Assembly: GCF_017599305.1 (NCBI RefSeq)
Contig: NZ_JAGFWR010000036.1
Coordinates: 1 to 48,969 of the forward strand
Source of the DNA: Micromonospora antibiotica
GTDB lineage: Bacteria > Actinomycetota > Actinomycetes > Mycobacteriales > Micromonosporaceae
Direction of reading: 5' to 3'
DNA length: 48,969 bases
Under the pieces are notes generated by a model. It was not told the DNA's origin. It worked only from the letters and a program-made list of their open reading frames with translations, and did not search any database. A program made the position numbers and the translations under genes. This document shows, piece by piece, positions 1-8,483 of the stretch; positions within the stretch are counted from its first letter, which is position 1, and each line of letters opens with the position of its first letter.

Positions 1-76
1 CCGGCCCCGCCCCGGCCCCGCCCCGCCCCGCCCCGCCCCGGCCCCGGCCCCGCCCCGGCGCGGGGCCGGGGCCGGA
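1..76. repeat. C-rich low-complexity tract at window edge
   Basis: The tract is built from irregular CCCCG and CCGGCCCCG units. It ends in a G-rich segment (about 59-76) that can pair with the preceding C-rich units. No gene is visible here. It probably belongs to the intergenic region of a gene outside the window. Confidence 0.6.
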
Positions 77-85
77 AATGGACGA

Positions 86-114
86 CACCGCCGACGCCCT
101 GCGCGTCGGCGGTG
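86..114. terminator. 12-bp perfect hairpin
   Basis: CACCGCCGACGC (86-97) and GCGTCGGCGGTG (103-114) are perfectly complementary around a 5-nt loop. There is no U-tract, as is usual in high-GC actinobacteria. It may terminate a gene to the left of the window; the rest of 115-400 holds no convincing gene. Confidence 0.5.
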
Positions 115-261
115 CCTCCATCCCGGAGTGGACCGGCCGCCCGAGCGGCCGTGGGTGCGGGGTTGGGGGGACCTTCGATGGCGCGCGCCCGCTGGCGTGT
201 GGCGCGTCCACCGCCCTCGTCCGCTCCGGGGGTTCGTGGGGGGAGGGTCCGGCGGGTGGTA

Positions 262-296
262 CCGCGACGCCGGCCCGGTGGGGGCCGGCGTCGCGG
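262..296 (-). terminator. 15-bp perfect hairpin downstream of the lipoprotein gene
   Basis: Positions 262-276 and 282-296 form a perfect 15-bp stem with a 5-nt loop, about 105 nt beyond the stop codon of the minus-strand lipoprotein gene. It is a plausible terminator for the lipoprotein transcript. Confidence 0.55.
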
Positions 297-400
297 CCGG
301 GACCGTGCGACGCTGCCGGTACGTCGAGGCCCTGGTGTGCCGGTGGCCGGCCGCGCCCTCCCCGGCTGCGACCGGCCACCGTGTCCCGGCTGATGCTGGA

Positions 401-1078
401 TCAGTAGGTGTAGTCGCCGCCGCTGCTGGAGCCGCCCGAGTCGCCGGCCGCCGGCGGGGCGACCGCCTTCGGCGTGCCGGTGGGCAGGCAGGTCAGGTTC
501 TTCTTGCCGTTCGGGTCGACCACGAACCAGGTGCCGCCGACGCCCTGGCCCTTCCACTGGCCGGCCTTCTTGTCGCCGATGTAGCGGTAGACCGGCCAAC
601 CACCGATGGTGATCTGGCGGGTGCCGTCCTGGCGGGTGACGGTGCCGACCTTGTCGTCGGAGACGCCCTGGAGCTGCGGGTTGCCGTCGGTCAGCGCGGG
701 CGGCCAGACCTGGGCGCACTTGTCGACGCAGTTCGACGACGGCGGATCGTCGGAGTCCTTGTCGAAGCGGTAGAGGATGAAGCCCTCCTGGTCCACCACG
801 ACCTGGCCCATCCGGGCGATCTTCTTACCGACGAGCTGGTCGGTGAGCTGAACGTTGGCCGGGGGCGGCGCCTGGTCGGCGGCGGGGGCGCCCGAGGCGC
901 CGGGCGCACCGGGGGAGGCCGAGGAATCCGGCTCGACCGACGCGGTGGGCTCGGCCGCGGCGACGGCGACCGGCTCGGCTGCGCTGGAGTTCGCTCCGTT
1001 GTAACCTGCGGGGGCGCAGGCCGTGAGTGCGACCACCGCGCTCGCGACGATGACGGTCGTCCGCTTGATCTTTGCCAC
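401..1078 (-). CDS. Lipoprotein with two Yx(FWY)xxD secreted repeats
   Basis: A 225-residue exported lipoprotein. The N-terminus has positive residues, a hydrophobic stretch and a lipobox ending LTAC, with Cys21 as the predicted lipidated residue. A low-complexity Ala/Ser/Pro region (about 25-75) leads to two copies of the secreted-repeat motif found in the COG4315/Lipoprotein_15 family: YRFDKD near residue 102 and YRYIGD near 166. A Cys pair (NCVDKC) lies between them. The start is GTG, with GAGGAGGG a few bases upstream. The biochemical role of this family is not established. The gene lies about 200 nt downstream of the anti-sigma gene on the same strand, so control by the neighbouring ECF sigma factor is possible, but I saw no clear matching promoter. 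Confidence 0.88.
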   Translation of the reverse strand: MAKIKRTTVIVASAVVALTACAPAGYNGANSSAAEPVAVAAAEPTASVEPDSSASPGAPGASGAPAADQAPPPANVQLTDQLVGKKIARMGQVVVDQEGFILYRFDKDSDDPPSSNCVDKCAQVWPPALTDGNPQLQGVSDDKVGTVTRQDGTRQITIGGWPVYRYIGDKKAGQWKGQGVGGTWFVVDPNGKKNLTCLPTGTPKAVAPPAAGDSGGSSSGGDYTY

Positions 1079-1234
1079 GTGCCCTCCTCATTCTTGGTAG
1101 TTCACCGAGTAGTACGGAGCGTCCACTGTCAAGGTTGAACGATCTACAGTGGGCCATTTCACATCTGATTCGTTGAACCGTTCCGGCCGGCCGTACGTGT
1201 GCGCCAGCAGAGGCACCCTCCGGCCCCGGAAAGC

Positions 1235-1273
1235 CGAAACGGCGTCGACCCGGACCGGGTCGACGCCGTTTCG
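1235..1273. terminator. 19-bp perfect palindrome after the anti-sigma gene
   Basis: CGAAACGGCGTCGACCCGG (1235-1253) pairs perfectly with 1255-1273 around a single central base. The arms begin 9 nt past the anti-sigma stop codon. The stem edge carries the AAA/TTT run, giving a short U-rich 3' arm on either strand. It likely terminates the sigma/anti-sigma operon. Confidence 0.75.
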
Positions 1274-1282
1274 ACGGTTGGT

Positions 1283-2065
1283 TCAGGGAACCAGGGTCAC
1301 CAGCGGACTCGCCACCCCGTTGGCGTCCACCGACTGCACCTGCAACTTCGCGATCTCACCGCGCGGCGCCGAGGTGGACGCCTCCAACTGGAGATTCTGC
1401 GGGTTGGCGGTGGTGCCGTAACCCGTTCCCGGCACCGCCCAGGTGGAGATCACCTCGGTGGTGTCGTTCTTGCGGATGACCACCAGCCGGCAGGTGCGCG
1501 GGCCGGGCAGCCGGGTCAGGTTGAACCCGATCCAGGTGCCGTACTCCTTGCTGGCGAGCCACATGGTGGTCTTCACCCCGGTGCTGCCGTCGGTCGCGTC
1601 GAACTGGTCGCCTTCGATCTCGGTGCCACCCACCGACGGCCCCGACCGGGTCGGCTGCGGGCTCGCCGGCCCGTCCACCGGCGCGGACCGGCTCGGCTCG
1701 GCGATCACCGGGCCGGAACCACCGCCCGGGTTGCCGAAGGTGGCCACCCCGACGCCGCTGAGCGCGCCGACCGCCACCACCGCGGCGGCCATCGACAGCA
1801 CCTGCCGGAACCGGGCCTTGCGCCGGTGGGTACGGACCGCGACCAGGGTGCGGTCCAACAGCCGCGGGTCCGTCGCGGTCTGCTCCATCGCCATCATCGT
1901 CTCGCCGTCGATGTCGGAGAGCAGCCCCACCACCGGGACCATGGTCTCCAACTCGGCGGCACACGCCCAGCAGGTCGCGAGGTGTTCCTCGAACCGTTCG
2001 GTGTCCTGCACGTCCAGGACGCCGAGCGCGTAGGCGGCTACGTCCATATGGTCTGCCCGGCTCAT
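1283..2065 (-). CDS. Anti-sigma factor with zinc-binding HxxxCxxC domain
   Basis: A 260-residue membrane-anchored anti-sigma factor. Residues 1-75 form a small helical domain with the zinc-binding anti-sigma signature, His28-Cys32-Cys35 (HLATCWAC). One transmembrane helix follows at about 87-108. The C-terminal half (about 120-260) is extracytoplasmic and has the look of the anti-sigma-K / RskA C-terminal domain. The first four bases overlap the last four of the upstream ECF sigma gene, so the pair is translationally coupled. By family knowledge (for example SigK/RskA and SigL/RslA) it binds and inhibits that sigma factor until an extracytoplasmic or redox signal releases it. Confidence 0.9.
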   Translation of the reverse strand: MSRADHMDVAAYALGVLDVQDTERFEEHLATCWACAAELETMVPVVGLLSDIDGETMMAMEQTATDPRLLDRTLVAVRTHRRKARFRQVLSMAAAVVAVGALSGVGVATFGNPGGGSGPVIAEPSRSAPVDGPASPQPTRSGPSVGGTEIEGDQFDATDGSTGVKTTMWLASKEYGTWIGFNLTRLPGPRTCRLVVIRKNDTTEVISTWAVPGTGYGTTANPQNLQLEASTSAPRGEIAKLQVQSVDANGVASPLVTLVP

Positions 2066-2766
2066 TCCGTCACCCCCCTCTCCTGTAGGGCCGTGCGCAG
2101 CGCGCGCAGCGCGTAGTAGACCCGCGACTTCGCGGTGCCCAGCGGCAGGCCCAACTCCTCGGCCGCCTCCGGCACCGTCCGGCCACGGAAGTACGTCGCC
2201 ACCAGGATCTCCCGGTGCGACTGGCTCAACGTACGCAGCGCGTCCGCCACCGTCATGGTGCGCAGCACCCGGTCGGTGCTGTCCGCCTCGGCGAACGCCG
2301 TCAGATCCCGGTCGTACGTCTCGGGCGGGCGGGCCTGCTCGCTACGGTGCTCGTCGATGGCGATCCGCCGGGCCACCGTGACCAGCCAGGGCCGCAGCGA
2401 ACCCTGCCCCTGCACGCCCAGCCGGTGCGCGTTGCGCCAGGCCCGCAGCAGCGTCTCCTGGACGATGTCCTCGGCGCGCTGCCGGTCACCACCGGTCAAC
2501 CGCATCACGAACATCAGCAGCGGGCCGGCGTGCTCGGCGTAGAGCAGCCGGACCAACTGGTCGGAGTGGCTCGCCTCCGGGGTCGTCGCCGGGGCCTGGT
2601 GCCGCCCGGGCGCCGATCGGGGAGTCACCGGGCCATTCTGGCGATCGGTGGGGCCGGCGTCGACCCCCCGGCTTGCCCTCGACGCACGCGACTGCGGCTG
2701 GGCCCGGGCGAACATCCACCCTGGCCTGGCCAATTCGCCGTGCAAGCCGGCCGCGACCGCACTCAT
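2062..2766 (-). CDS. ECF sigma factor (SigL/SigK-like)
   Basis: A 234-residue ECF RNA polymerase sigma factor. Region 2 lies at about 68-135 (motif RAEDIVQETLLRAWRN) and region 4 at about 170-228 (YFRGRTVPEAAEELGLPLGT helix-turn-helix). The ATG at 2766 has a strong AGGAGG 6 nt upstream, which supports this long form. It gives an Arg/Pro/Ala-rich N-terminal extension of about 60 residues before sigma region 2; a later GTG at 2628 is possible but less well supported. The gene overlaps the anti-sigma gene by 4 nt. The sigma domain is clear; the regulon cannot be told from the window. Confidence 0.92.
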   Translation of the reverse strand: MSAVAAGLHGELARPGWMFARAQPQSRASRASRGVDAGPTDRQNGPVTPRSAPGRHQAPATTPEASHSDQLVRLLYAEHAGPLLMFVMRLTGGDRQRAEDIVQETLLRAWRNAHRLGVQGQGSLRPWLVTVARRIAIDEHRSEQARPPETYDRDLTAFAEADSTDRVLRTMTVADALRTLSQSHREILVATYFRGRTVPEAAEELGLPLGTAKSRVYYALRALRTALQERGVTE

Positions 2767-2848
2767 CCAGACCTCCTGCTGTCCACCGACATCAGCGGGC
2801 CCACGGGGAGGGCGCCGACCCTTGATACGGAACGCCCATCCCGGCGGA

Positions 2849-3706
2849 TCAACGGCGGACCGAAAAAATTCCTGGCGGCGGCGGAACGGAGCCCGTGGCG
2901 TCCGCGTCGGTGACCACCGCCGCGCCGGCCACGAACCGGTCCAGCTGGTCGCCGGCCAGCACCCGACCGGGGAACCAGTCCCCGGCCGCGCGGCGGGTCA
3001 ACTCCGGCACCGGCGGCTCGACCCGCCCCGCCACCAGCACCAGGTTGCCGTGCCGCCGCCCCCGCAGCACGGCCGCGTCACCGACCAGGGCGGCCCGGGG
3101 CAGCACCGAACGCACCGTCGCCACTTGGGCGCGGGCGTGCCGCAACGGTGGACCGTCGGCCAGGTTGGCCAGGTACCAGCCGCCCGGCGCGAGCACCCGG
3201 GCCACCTGCCCCGCGTACTCGGCGCTGGTCAGGTGGGCGGGGGTACGCGCACCGGCGAAGACGTCGGCGACCACCACGTCGTACCCGCCGTCGCGGCTGG
3301 CCTCCAGGGTGGCCCGGGCGTCGGCGACCCGCACCTTCAGCCGGGAGTCGGCCGGCCAGGGCAGCTCCCGGCGGACCAGCTCCACCAGCGCGCCGTCGAC
3401 CTCGGCGACCCGCTGGGTCGACCCGGGCCGGGTGACCTGCACATACCGGGGCAGGGTCAGCGCGCCGCCGCCCAGGTGCAGCACCCGCAGCGGGGCCCCC
3501 GGCGGGGCGAGCAGGTCCAGCGCCGCGCCGAACCGGCGGACGTACTCGAACTCCAGGTGAGTCGGGTCGGCCAGGTCCACGTGCGACTGCGGGGCGTCGT
3601 CGAGCAGCAGCGTCCACGAGCGCGGCCGGTCCGGGTCCGGCACCAGCTCGGCCCGACCGGTGTCCACGTCCACGACGATCCGGTCGTCACCCCGACGGCG
3701 GCCCAT
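2849..3706 (-). CDS. Spermidine synthase-like methyltransferase-fold protein
   Basis: A 285-residue soluble protein with the Rossmann core of the spermidine/spermine synthase family. The nucleotide-binding loop is LHLGGGALTLPRY, and an acidic residue follows at the end of the next strand (AEVDGALV). The VVADVF segment matches the family's catalytic-Asp region. The C-terminal part has ELTRRAAGDWFPGRVL. Actinobacterial members of this group are annotated as spermidine synthase-like or SAM-dependent methyltransferases, and true aminopropyl transfer is unproven. The ATG at 3706 follows GGGAGG. The upstream nuclease gene ends 28 nt away on the same strand. Confidence 0.8.
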   Translation of the reverse strand: MGRRRGDDRIVVDVDTGRAELVPDPDRPRSWTLLLDDAPQSHVDLADPTHLEFEYVRRFGAALDLLAPPGAPLRVLHLGGGALTLPRYVQVTRPGSTQRVAEVDGALVELVRRELPWPADSRLKVRVADARATLEASRDGGYDVVVADVFAGARTPAHLTSAEYAGQVARVLAPGGWYLANLADGPPLRHARAQVATVRSVLPRAALVGDAAVLRGRRHGNLVLVAGRVEPPVPELTRRAAGDWFPGRVLAGDQLDRFVAGAAVVTDADATGSVPPPPGIFSVRR

Positions 3707-3734
3707 CAGTGGTACCTCCCACGGTCGTGGCCCA

Positions 3735-4700
3735 TCAGCGACGCATCCCGCTGCGGCTGGCCATGGTCAGCGCGCGGTGCAGCAACCGGGCGTCGCCCAG
3801 CAGCCCGCGCAGCCGCCGCTCCAACCCGGCGATCGGCACCAGGTTCTGCGGGGCCCGGGGGTCCTTGTACGGCGAGGAGGCGAACCGGGGCAGGGTGACC
3901 AGCGACAGGTCGGCCAGCGCGATCGCGTCCTGCGGTTCGAGGTCGGGCGAGCACTCCAGCCGGACGATCCCGGCCCACGGCGCACCCACCGTCACCGGCA
4001 GCCGCAGGTACCACGACCAGCCACCCCAGGCGGTGCCGAGCCGGAACACCGGGGACCGCTGGCCGGAGCCCAACCCGGTGACCACGGCGTTGAGCCGGGC
4101 GTCGAGATACTGGCTGTGCTGGGTCTTGATGTAGCCCAGGGTGCGCGGCAGCTGCCGACGCGCCCGCAGCGGACCGTCCACCACCAGCAGGTCCCCGTCG
4201 GTGCGGGCCGCGTCGGACACGGCCACCTCCAGGGCGGTCAGCGGGGCCTGCACCGCCGCGGGCAGCTTGCTCAGCTCCCCGGTGCCGCCGACCCGGTGCA
4301 CCGGGTAGCGCACCTGCCCGCAGGCCACCTCCTGCGCCGACGGGCTGGCCGTGAACAGGCCCCGACCCACCCGTGCCCCGGCCAGCTCGGCCGCGCCGCG
4401 CTCCAGGTCACAACGGACCACCCCGGCCGCGTACGAGGCGGCGATCCCCGGATACGAGGCACCGTCCTCCTCGGCCGTCCACACGCTGGCGTCGATCCGG
4501 CGTACCCCGTCGACGAGCAGCACCACGTCCGGGGCGGCCACCCCCGGGCGGGGCCCGATCGCCCGCCAGTCCACCGCCGGCAGTTCCACGTCGGTGTCGA
4601 CCTGGGTGCTGCTCGGCGTCACCGGCCCACCCGGCGTCGCCTCGAACGACGCCCCGTAGGACGGGTCCCAGGCGTCCACGAACAGCTGCGGCCCGGTCAC
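3735..4700 (-). CDS. nurA: NurA-like nuclease of the HerA/SbcCD gene row
   Basis: A 321-residue protein that fits the NurA nuclease fold. An acidic motif after a beta strand (LLVDGVRRID, about 58-67) and a second one (DGDLLVVDGPLR) would supply metal-binding Asp residues. A Lys motif follows (GYIKTQHSQYL). The C-terminal signature YKDPRAPQNLVPIAGLE lies just before a final helix ending in LLGD. NurA is a Mn-dependent 5'-3' exonuclease and endonuclease that works with the HerA ATPase in end resection. The GTG at 4700 starts right after the junction repeat; the longer frame to 4778 would translate the repeat itself and is rejected. The gene stands downstream of the HerA-like, sbcD and sbcC genes on the same strand. 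The family call rests on motif pattern and context, not on a search. Confidence 0.72.
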   Translation of the reverse strand: MTGPQLFVDAWDPSYGASFEATPGGPVTPSSTQVDTDVELPAVDWRAIGPRPGVAAPDVVLLVDGVRRIDASVWTAEEDGASYPGIAASYAAGVVRCDLERGAAELAGARVGRGLFTASPSAQEVACGQVRYPVHRVGGTGELSKLPAAVQAPLTALEVAVSDAARTDGDLLVVDGPLRARRQLPRTLGYIKTQHSQYLDARLNAVVTGLGSGQRSPVFRLGTAWGGWSWYLRLPVTVGAPWAGIVRLECSPDLEPQDAIALADLSLVTLPRFASSPYKDPRAPQNLVPIAGLERRLRGLLGDARLLHRALTMASRSGMRR

Positions 4701-4720
4701 GTCACCGCCCCATGAACCGA

Positions 4721-4854
4721 CCTCGCGCTCACCGGGCCCGCCTTTCGTTCGCGGCTGCGGGGCTCCGCTGCGCTGCACTCCTCGCGCTCACCGGGCCCGC
4801 CTTTCGTTCGCGGGCTGCGGGGCTCCGCTGCGCTGCACTCCTCGCGCTCACCGG
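4721..4854 (-). repeat. Two and a quarter tandem copies of a 59/60-bp junction repeat
   Basis: Copies lie at 4721-4779, 4780-4839 and, partial, 4840-4854. Read on the minus strand, each begins GTGAGCGCGAGGAGTG and contains GAGCCCCGCAG followed by CGCGAACGAAAGG. The sbcC stop codon lies inside the first unit (TGA of GTGAGC). The same core occurs in the bioF/bioD junction array at 34663-34900. Confidence 0.9.
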
Positions 4855-7322
4855 CCGGTCCGTTCGACGTGGGCCGTGCGGGCGTCCTTGCGGACCTCGA
4901 AACGCACCGGGATGCGCTCGGCCAGCGCCGGCACGTGGGTGACCACGCCGACCATCCGGTCACCCCGGGCGGCCAGGCTCTCCAGGGTGGCGGCGACGAT
5001 GTCCAGGGTGGCCGCGTCGAGGGTGCCGAACCCCTCGTCCAACACGATCGACTCCAGGCTGGCGGCGGTGGTGGACATCCCGGCGAGCTGCTCGGACAGG
5101 GCCAGCGCCAGCGCCAGCGACGCCTGGAACGTCTCCCCGCCGGACAGCGTCCGCACCCCCCGGCGCAGCCCCGCGTCGTGGTGGTCCACCACGAAGAACT
5201 CACCCTTGTCGTGGACCAGGTCGTACTGCCCCTGGGACAGCTCCCGCAGGATCCGGGAGGCCCCGTCGACCAGCAGGTCCAACGCCTCGGCCAGCAGCCA
5301 CCGCTCGAAGTTGTTGGCCCGCAGGTGCCCGGCCAGCGCCCGCGCCGTACGCGCCTGCCGTTCGTGCTCGGCGCGCTGCTCCCGCAGCTGGAGGGCCTGC
5401 GCGCGGCGTTCGGTGATCCGCCGCAGGTCGGCCTCGGCCCGCTCGGCGGCCACCGCGACCGCCTGCGCCGGGTCGTCGGCGGGGGGCAGCCCGGCGGCGT
5501 CGAGCAGGCCGCCGAGGCGTTCCTCGACCGACTCGGCGGCCGACCGCGCCGTGTGCACCGCCTCGACCAGAGCGTCCCGCTCGGCCCGTCGTCGCCCGGC
5601 CTGCGCGCCGGCCCACCCGACCAGGGCCGTCCAGGCGGCGGCGACGTCGTCCCGGTCGGCGGCCGGCGGCCCGAACCGGGCCAGCCCGTCCCGGGTGGTG
5701 TCGAAGTCCCGCCAGGCGGCCCGCAGCCGTTCCTCGGCGGTGTCGGCTGCCCCCCGGGCCCGCCGGGCGGCGTCCCGGCCGGACCGTACCGCCGCCGCGG
5801 CCTCGTCGAGTGCCTGCCGCAGCCGGGCGTGCTCGGCGAGCTGGTCGCGCAGCGCCGCCGGGGTGGCCGCCCCGGCGAGCTGCCCGGCCAGCTCGGTCAG
5901 CCGGCCGTGCAGCTGGTCGTGCTGGGCCCGCAGCCGGACCAGTGTCCGGTCCCGCTCCCGGGCGGCGGTGTCCCGCTCGTCGACCAGCGCCTGCGCGGCC
6001 TTGCTGGCCGCCCGGGCCGCCTTGCCGGCGGCGGTCGCCGCAGCCACCGCCGAACCGGCCGGCAACGCCGGTACCCGGGGCACCGGCTGCACGCAGACCG
6101 GGCAGGTCGCGCCGTCGACCAGGTGCGCCCGGAGCGCGACCGCCTGGTCGGTGGCCTTGGCCTCCTCGTGCGCCCGGAACGCCGCCTCCAGCTCGGCCTC
6201 GGCCCGTGCCGCCGCCTCCCGGGCCGCGTCGAGCGCCGCCACCGCCGTGTCGTGCGCGGCCCGCGCCGCGTCCAGCGCCGCCCGGACCGTGTCCGCCTCG
6301 CCGGCCAGCCGCTCCGCGTCGGCGTGCGCGCGCAGCAGCAGCCGCAGGGCGCTCTCGTCGCCCGCGCCCGCCAGCTCGCCGCGCAGCTTCTCCTCCCGCT
6401 CCTCGGCCAACGCCACGGTGCGGGCCGCCGCGTCGACCGCCGCCCGCGCGGTGCTCACCGCGTGGGCCACCTCGGCCACCCCGGCGGGGGCGCGCACCCC
6501 CGCCAGCCCGGCCAGATCGGCGTCGAGCGCCGCCAGCGCCGCCGTGGCCTCCCGCGCCGCCGCCCACGCCCGCTCCCGCTCCGGTACGGCCGCCGCGACC
6601 GCCCCGGACAGCTCCCGGATCCGGTCGACCTGCGCGGACGCGGTGGCCAGCGTCGCGTCGTCGACGTCGGTCAACCCGCCGAGCACCCGGGCGACCGCCT
6701 CCAGTTTCGCCTCGGCCTGCCCGGCGCGTTCGGTGGCCCGTTTCTGCACGTTCTCGTAGACGCCGAGGCCGAGCAGGTTGACCAGGATCTGCTGCCGGGT
6801 GGCCGGCTTGGCGTGCAGGAAGTCGGCGAACTGCCCCTGCGGCAGCACCACGCAGGAGGTGAACTGCTCGTACGGCAGCCCGACCGCGTCCAGCACGGCC
6901 TGTTCCATCTCGGCCGGGGTGCCGGCCAGCACCTCGCCCAGGTCCTCCGGGCTGAGCCCGGTGTCGAGCTTGGTGATGTCGAACCCGGGTGGCATCAGCT
7001 GCAACCCGGCGTTGGCGGTCTTGACCGTGCCCCGGCCGTCGCGGCGGACCACCCGGGTCGCCACGTACCGGTCGCCGGCCGACTCGAAGACCAACCGGAC
7101 CCGGGCCTCCACCGCCGACGGGGCGAGCGCGTTGGCCAGCCCCCGGGCGCCACCCCAGCGGGGCACCGAGCCGTAGAGGACGAAGCAGATCGCGTCCAGC
7201 ACCGTCGACTTGCCCGAGCCGGTCGGCCCGACGAGGGCGAAGAAGTCGGCGTCGGTGAAGTCCACGGTGGTCTCGTCGCGGAAGACGGTGAAACCGGCCA
7301 GGTCCAGCCGCATCGGTCGCAT
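4848..7322 (-). CDS. sbcC: SbcC/Rad50-type SMC ATPase
   Basis: An 824-residue ATPase subunit of the SbcCD (Mre11-Rad50) nuclease. The Walker A motif GPTGSGKST is at residues 32-40. Two long Ala/Arg/Glu-rich coiled-coil arms flank the zinc-hook CPVC near residue 404. The ABC signature LSGGETFQ and Walker B SIVLDEGFGTLD lie near the C-terminus. Together they form the ATP-driven clamp that opens and tethers DNA ends. Length is shorter than E. coli SbcC (about 1048 residues), mainly through shorter coils. The ATG at 7322 overlaps the sbcD stop by one base (TGATG). The much longer open frame upstream of this start is a shadow of sbcD. Confidence 0.95.
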   Translation of the reverse strand: MRPMRLDLAGFTVFRDETTVDFTDADFFALVGPTGSGKSTVLDAICFVLYGSVPRWGGARGLANALAPSAVEARVRLVFESAGDRYVATRVVRRDGRGTVKTANAGLQLMPPGFDITKLDTGLSPEDLGEVLAGTPAEMEQAVLDAVGLPYEQFTSCVVLPQGQFADFLHAKPATRQQILVNLLGLGVYENVQKRATERAGQAEAKLEAVARVLGGLTDVDDATLATASAQVDRIRELSGAVAAAVPERERAWAAAREATAALAALDADLAGLAGVRAPAGVAEVAHAVSTARAAVDAAARTVALAEEREEKLRGELAGAGDESALRLLLRAHADAERLAGEADTVRAALDAARAAHDTAVAALDAAREAAARAEAELEAAFRAHEEAKATDQAVALRAHLVDGATCPVCVQPVPRVPALPAGSAVAAATAAGKAARAASKAAQALVDERDTAARERDRTLVRLRAQHDQLHGRLTELAGQLAGAATPAALRDQLAEHARLRQALDEAAAAVRSGRDAARRARGAADTAEERLRAAWRDFDTTRDGLARFGPPAADRDDVAAAWTALVGWAGAQAGRRRAERDALVEAVHTARSAAESVEERLGGLLDAAGLPPADDPAQAVAVAAERAEADLRRITERRAQALQLREQRAEHERQARTARALAGHLRANNFERWLLAEALDLLVDGASRILRELSQGQYDLVHDKGEFFVVDHHDAGLRRGVRTLSGGETFQASLALALALSEQLAGMSTTAASLESIVLDEGFGTLDAATLDIVAATLESLAARGDRMVGVVTHVPALAERIPVRFEVRKDARTAHVERTGR

Positions 7323-8470
7323 CAGCGCTCCACCTCCTCCAGCAACTCGTCGAAGAGGTCCCGGACCCCGTCGTCGTCGTGCCCCCGGCTGCCCAGGTAG
7401 TCGGCGAACAGCTCGCGGGGGGAGCGGCCGGCCCGCTGGGCGACCCGGGTGCCGCTGCCCGGGGCGGGCAGCAGCTCCGGGTCGATCCGGATCTCCAACG
7501 CGCGGGGGAACAGCTCCTGCACCTCCTCCCGCAGGCCGGCCCGGGGCTGCTCCCGGACGAACACCCGCAGCCAGCCCTCGGGCGGGTCGGCCTCGGCCAG
7601 TTGGGTGAGGGTGCCGCGTACCGTACGCAGCGGCACCGCCGCCGACACCGGCACCTCCCGGATCCGGGCGGCGGAGTGTGCGCCCACCTCGACCAGGGTC
7701 ACCGAGCAGACGTTCTCCTGCTCGCCGAAGTCGACCGCGAGCGGGCTGCCGCTGTAGCGGATCGGGCACGGGCCGATCACCCGCTGCGACCGGTGCAGGT
7801 GCCCCAGGGCCACGTAGTGCGCGGTGCCCGGGAAGACCGACGTCGGCACCGCGTAGCCGAGGACGGTGTGCGCGTCCCGCTCGCCGCCGCCGGTGCTCGC
7901 CCCGACCACGGTGAGGTGGGCGGTGACCAGGTGCACCCGGTCCGGCTCGGTGAAACCCTCGGTCAGCTTCGCCAGCACCCGGCCGAGGTGGTCGGCATAG
8001 GTCTGGGTGGCCTCGGCGGCGGTCAGCTCGTACATCTCCACCGCGCGGACCGCGTACCGCTGGGACAGGAAGGGCAGCGCGGCGAGCTGCCACCGCTCAC
8101 CGTCGGCGGTGACGCCGTCGATGACGTGCTCGGCCGGGTTGTCGCGGACCCCGCCGCGCAGGGTGATGCCGGCCGCCTCCGCCCAGGGGCGCAACGCGTC
8201 GAGGGCGTGGCCGTTGTCGTGGTTGCCGCCGATCGCCACCACGTCGGCCCCGGTCCGGCGCAGCGCGGTCAACGCCCGGGTGACCAGCCGGGTCGCCTCC
8301 GGGCTCGGCGCGGCCGTGTCGTAGAGGTCGCCGGCGACGATGACGAGGTCGGGGCGCTCGGCGTGGGCGATCTCCATCACCCCGGCCAGCACCTGCTTGT
8401 GCTCCTCGGCCCGGGACTGTCCCTTGAGCACCTTGCCGACGTGCCAGTCGGAGGTGTGCAGGATCTTCAT
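7322..8470 (-). CDS. sbcD: SbcD/Mre11-type nuclease
   Basis: A 382-residue metallophosphoesterase nuclease, partner of SbcC. The phosphoesterase motifs are in order: HTSDWHVGK at 5-13, AGDLYD near 46-51, GNHDNGHAL near 81, and the late ALGHLHRSQ motif, which supply Asp, His and Asn ligands for two Mn ions. The C-terminal part is the capping and SbcC-binding region, and the length is typical. The start is 13 nt downstream of the HerA-like gene, and the end overlaps sbcC, so the three genes are almost certainly co-transcribed. Confidence 0.95.
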   Translation of the reverse strand: MKILHTSDWHVGKVLKGQSRAEEHKQVLAGVMEIAHAERPDLVIVAGDLYDTAAPSPEATRLVTRALTALRRTGADVVAIGGNHDNGHALDALRPWAEAAGITLRGGVRDNPAEHVIDGVTADGERWQLAALPFLSQRYAVRAVEMYELTAAEATQTYADHLGRVLAKLTEGFTEPDRVHLVTAHLTVVGASTGGGERDAHTVLGYAVPTSVFPGTAHYVALGHLHRSQRVIGPCPIRYSGSPLAVDFGEQENVCSVTLVEVGAHSAARIREVPVSAAVPLRTVRGTLTQLAEADPPEGWLRVFVREQPRAGLREEVQELFPRALEIRIDPELLPAPGSGTRVAQRAGRSPRELFADYLGSRGHDDDGVRDLFDELLEEVER

Positions 8471-8483
8471 GGCGGCCAGCCCC

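Noticed and set aside
4869..7400. Plus-strand 843-codon frame opposite sbcC
   Set aside because: Gly/Arg/Pro-rich shadow of sbcC with no domain. The same holds for the long opposite frames over the GH10-GH62, M36 and NB-ARC genes.
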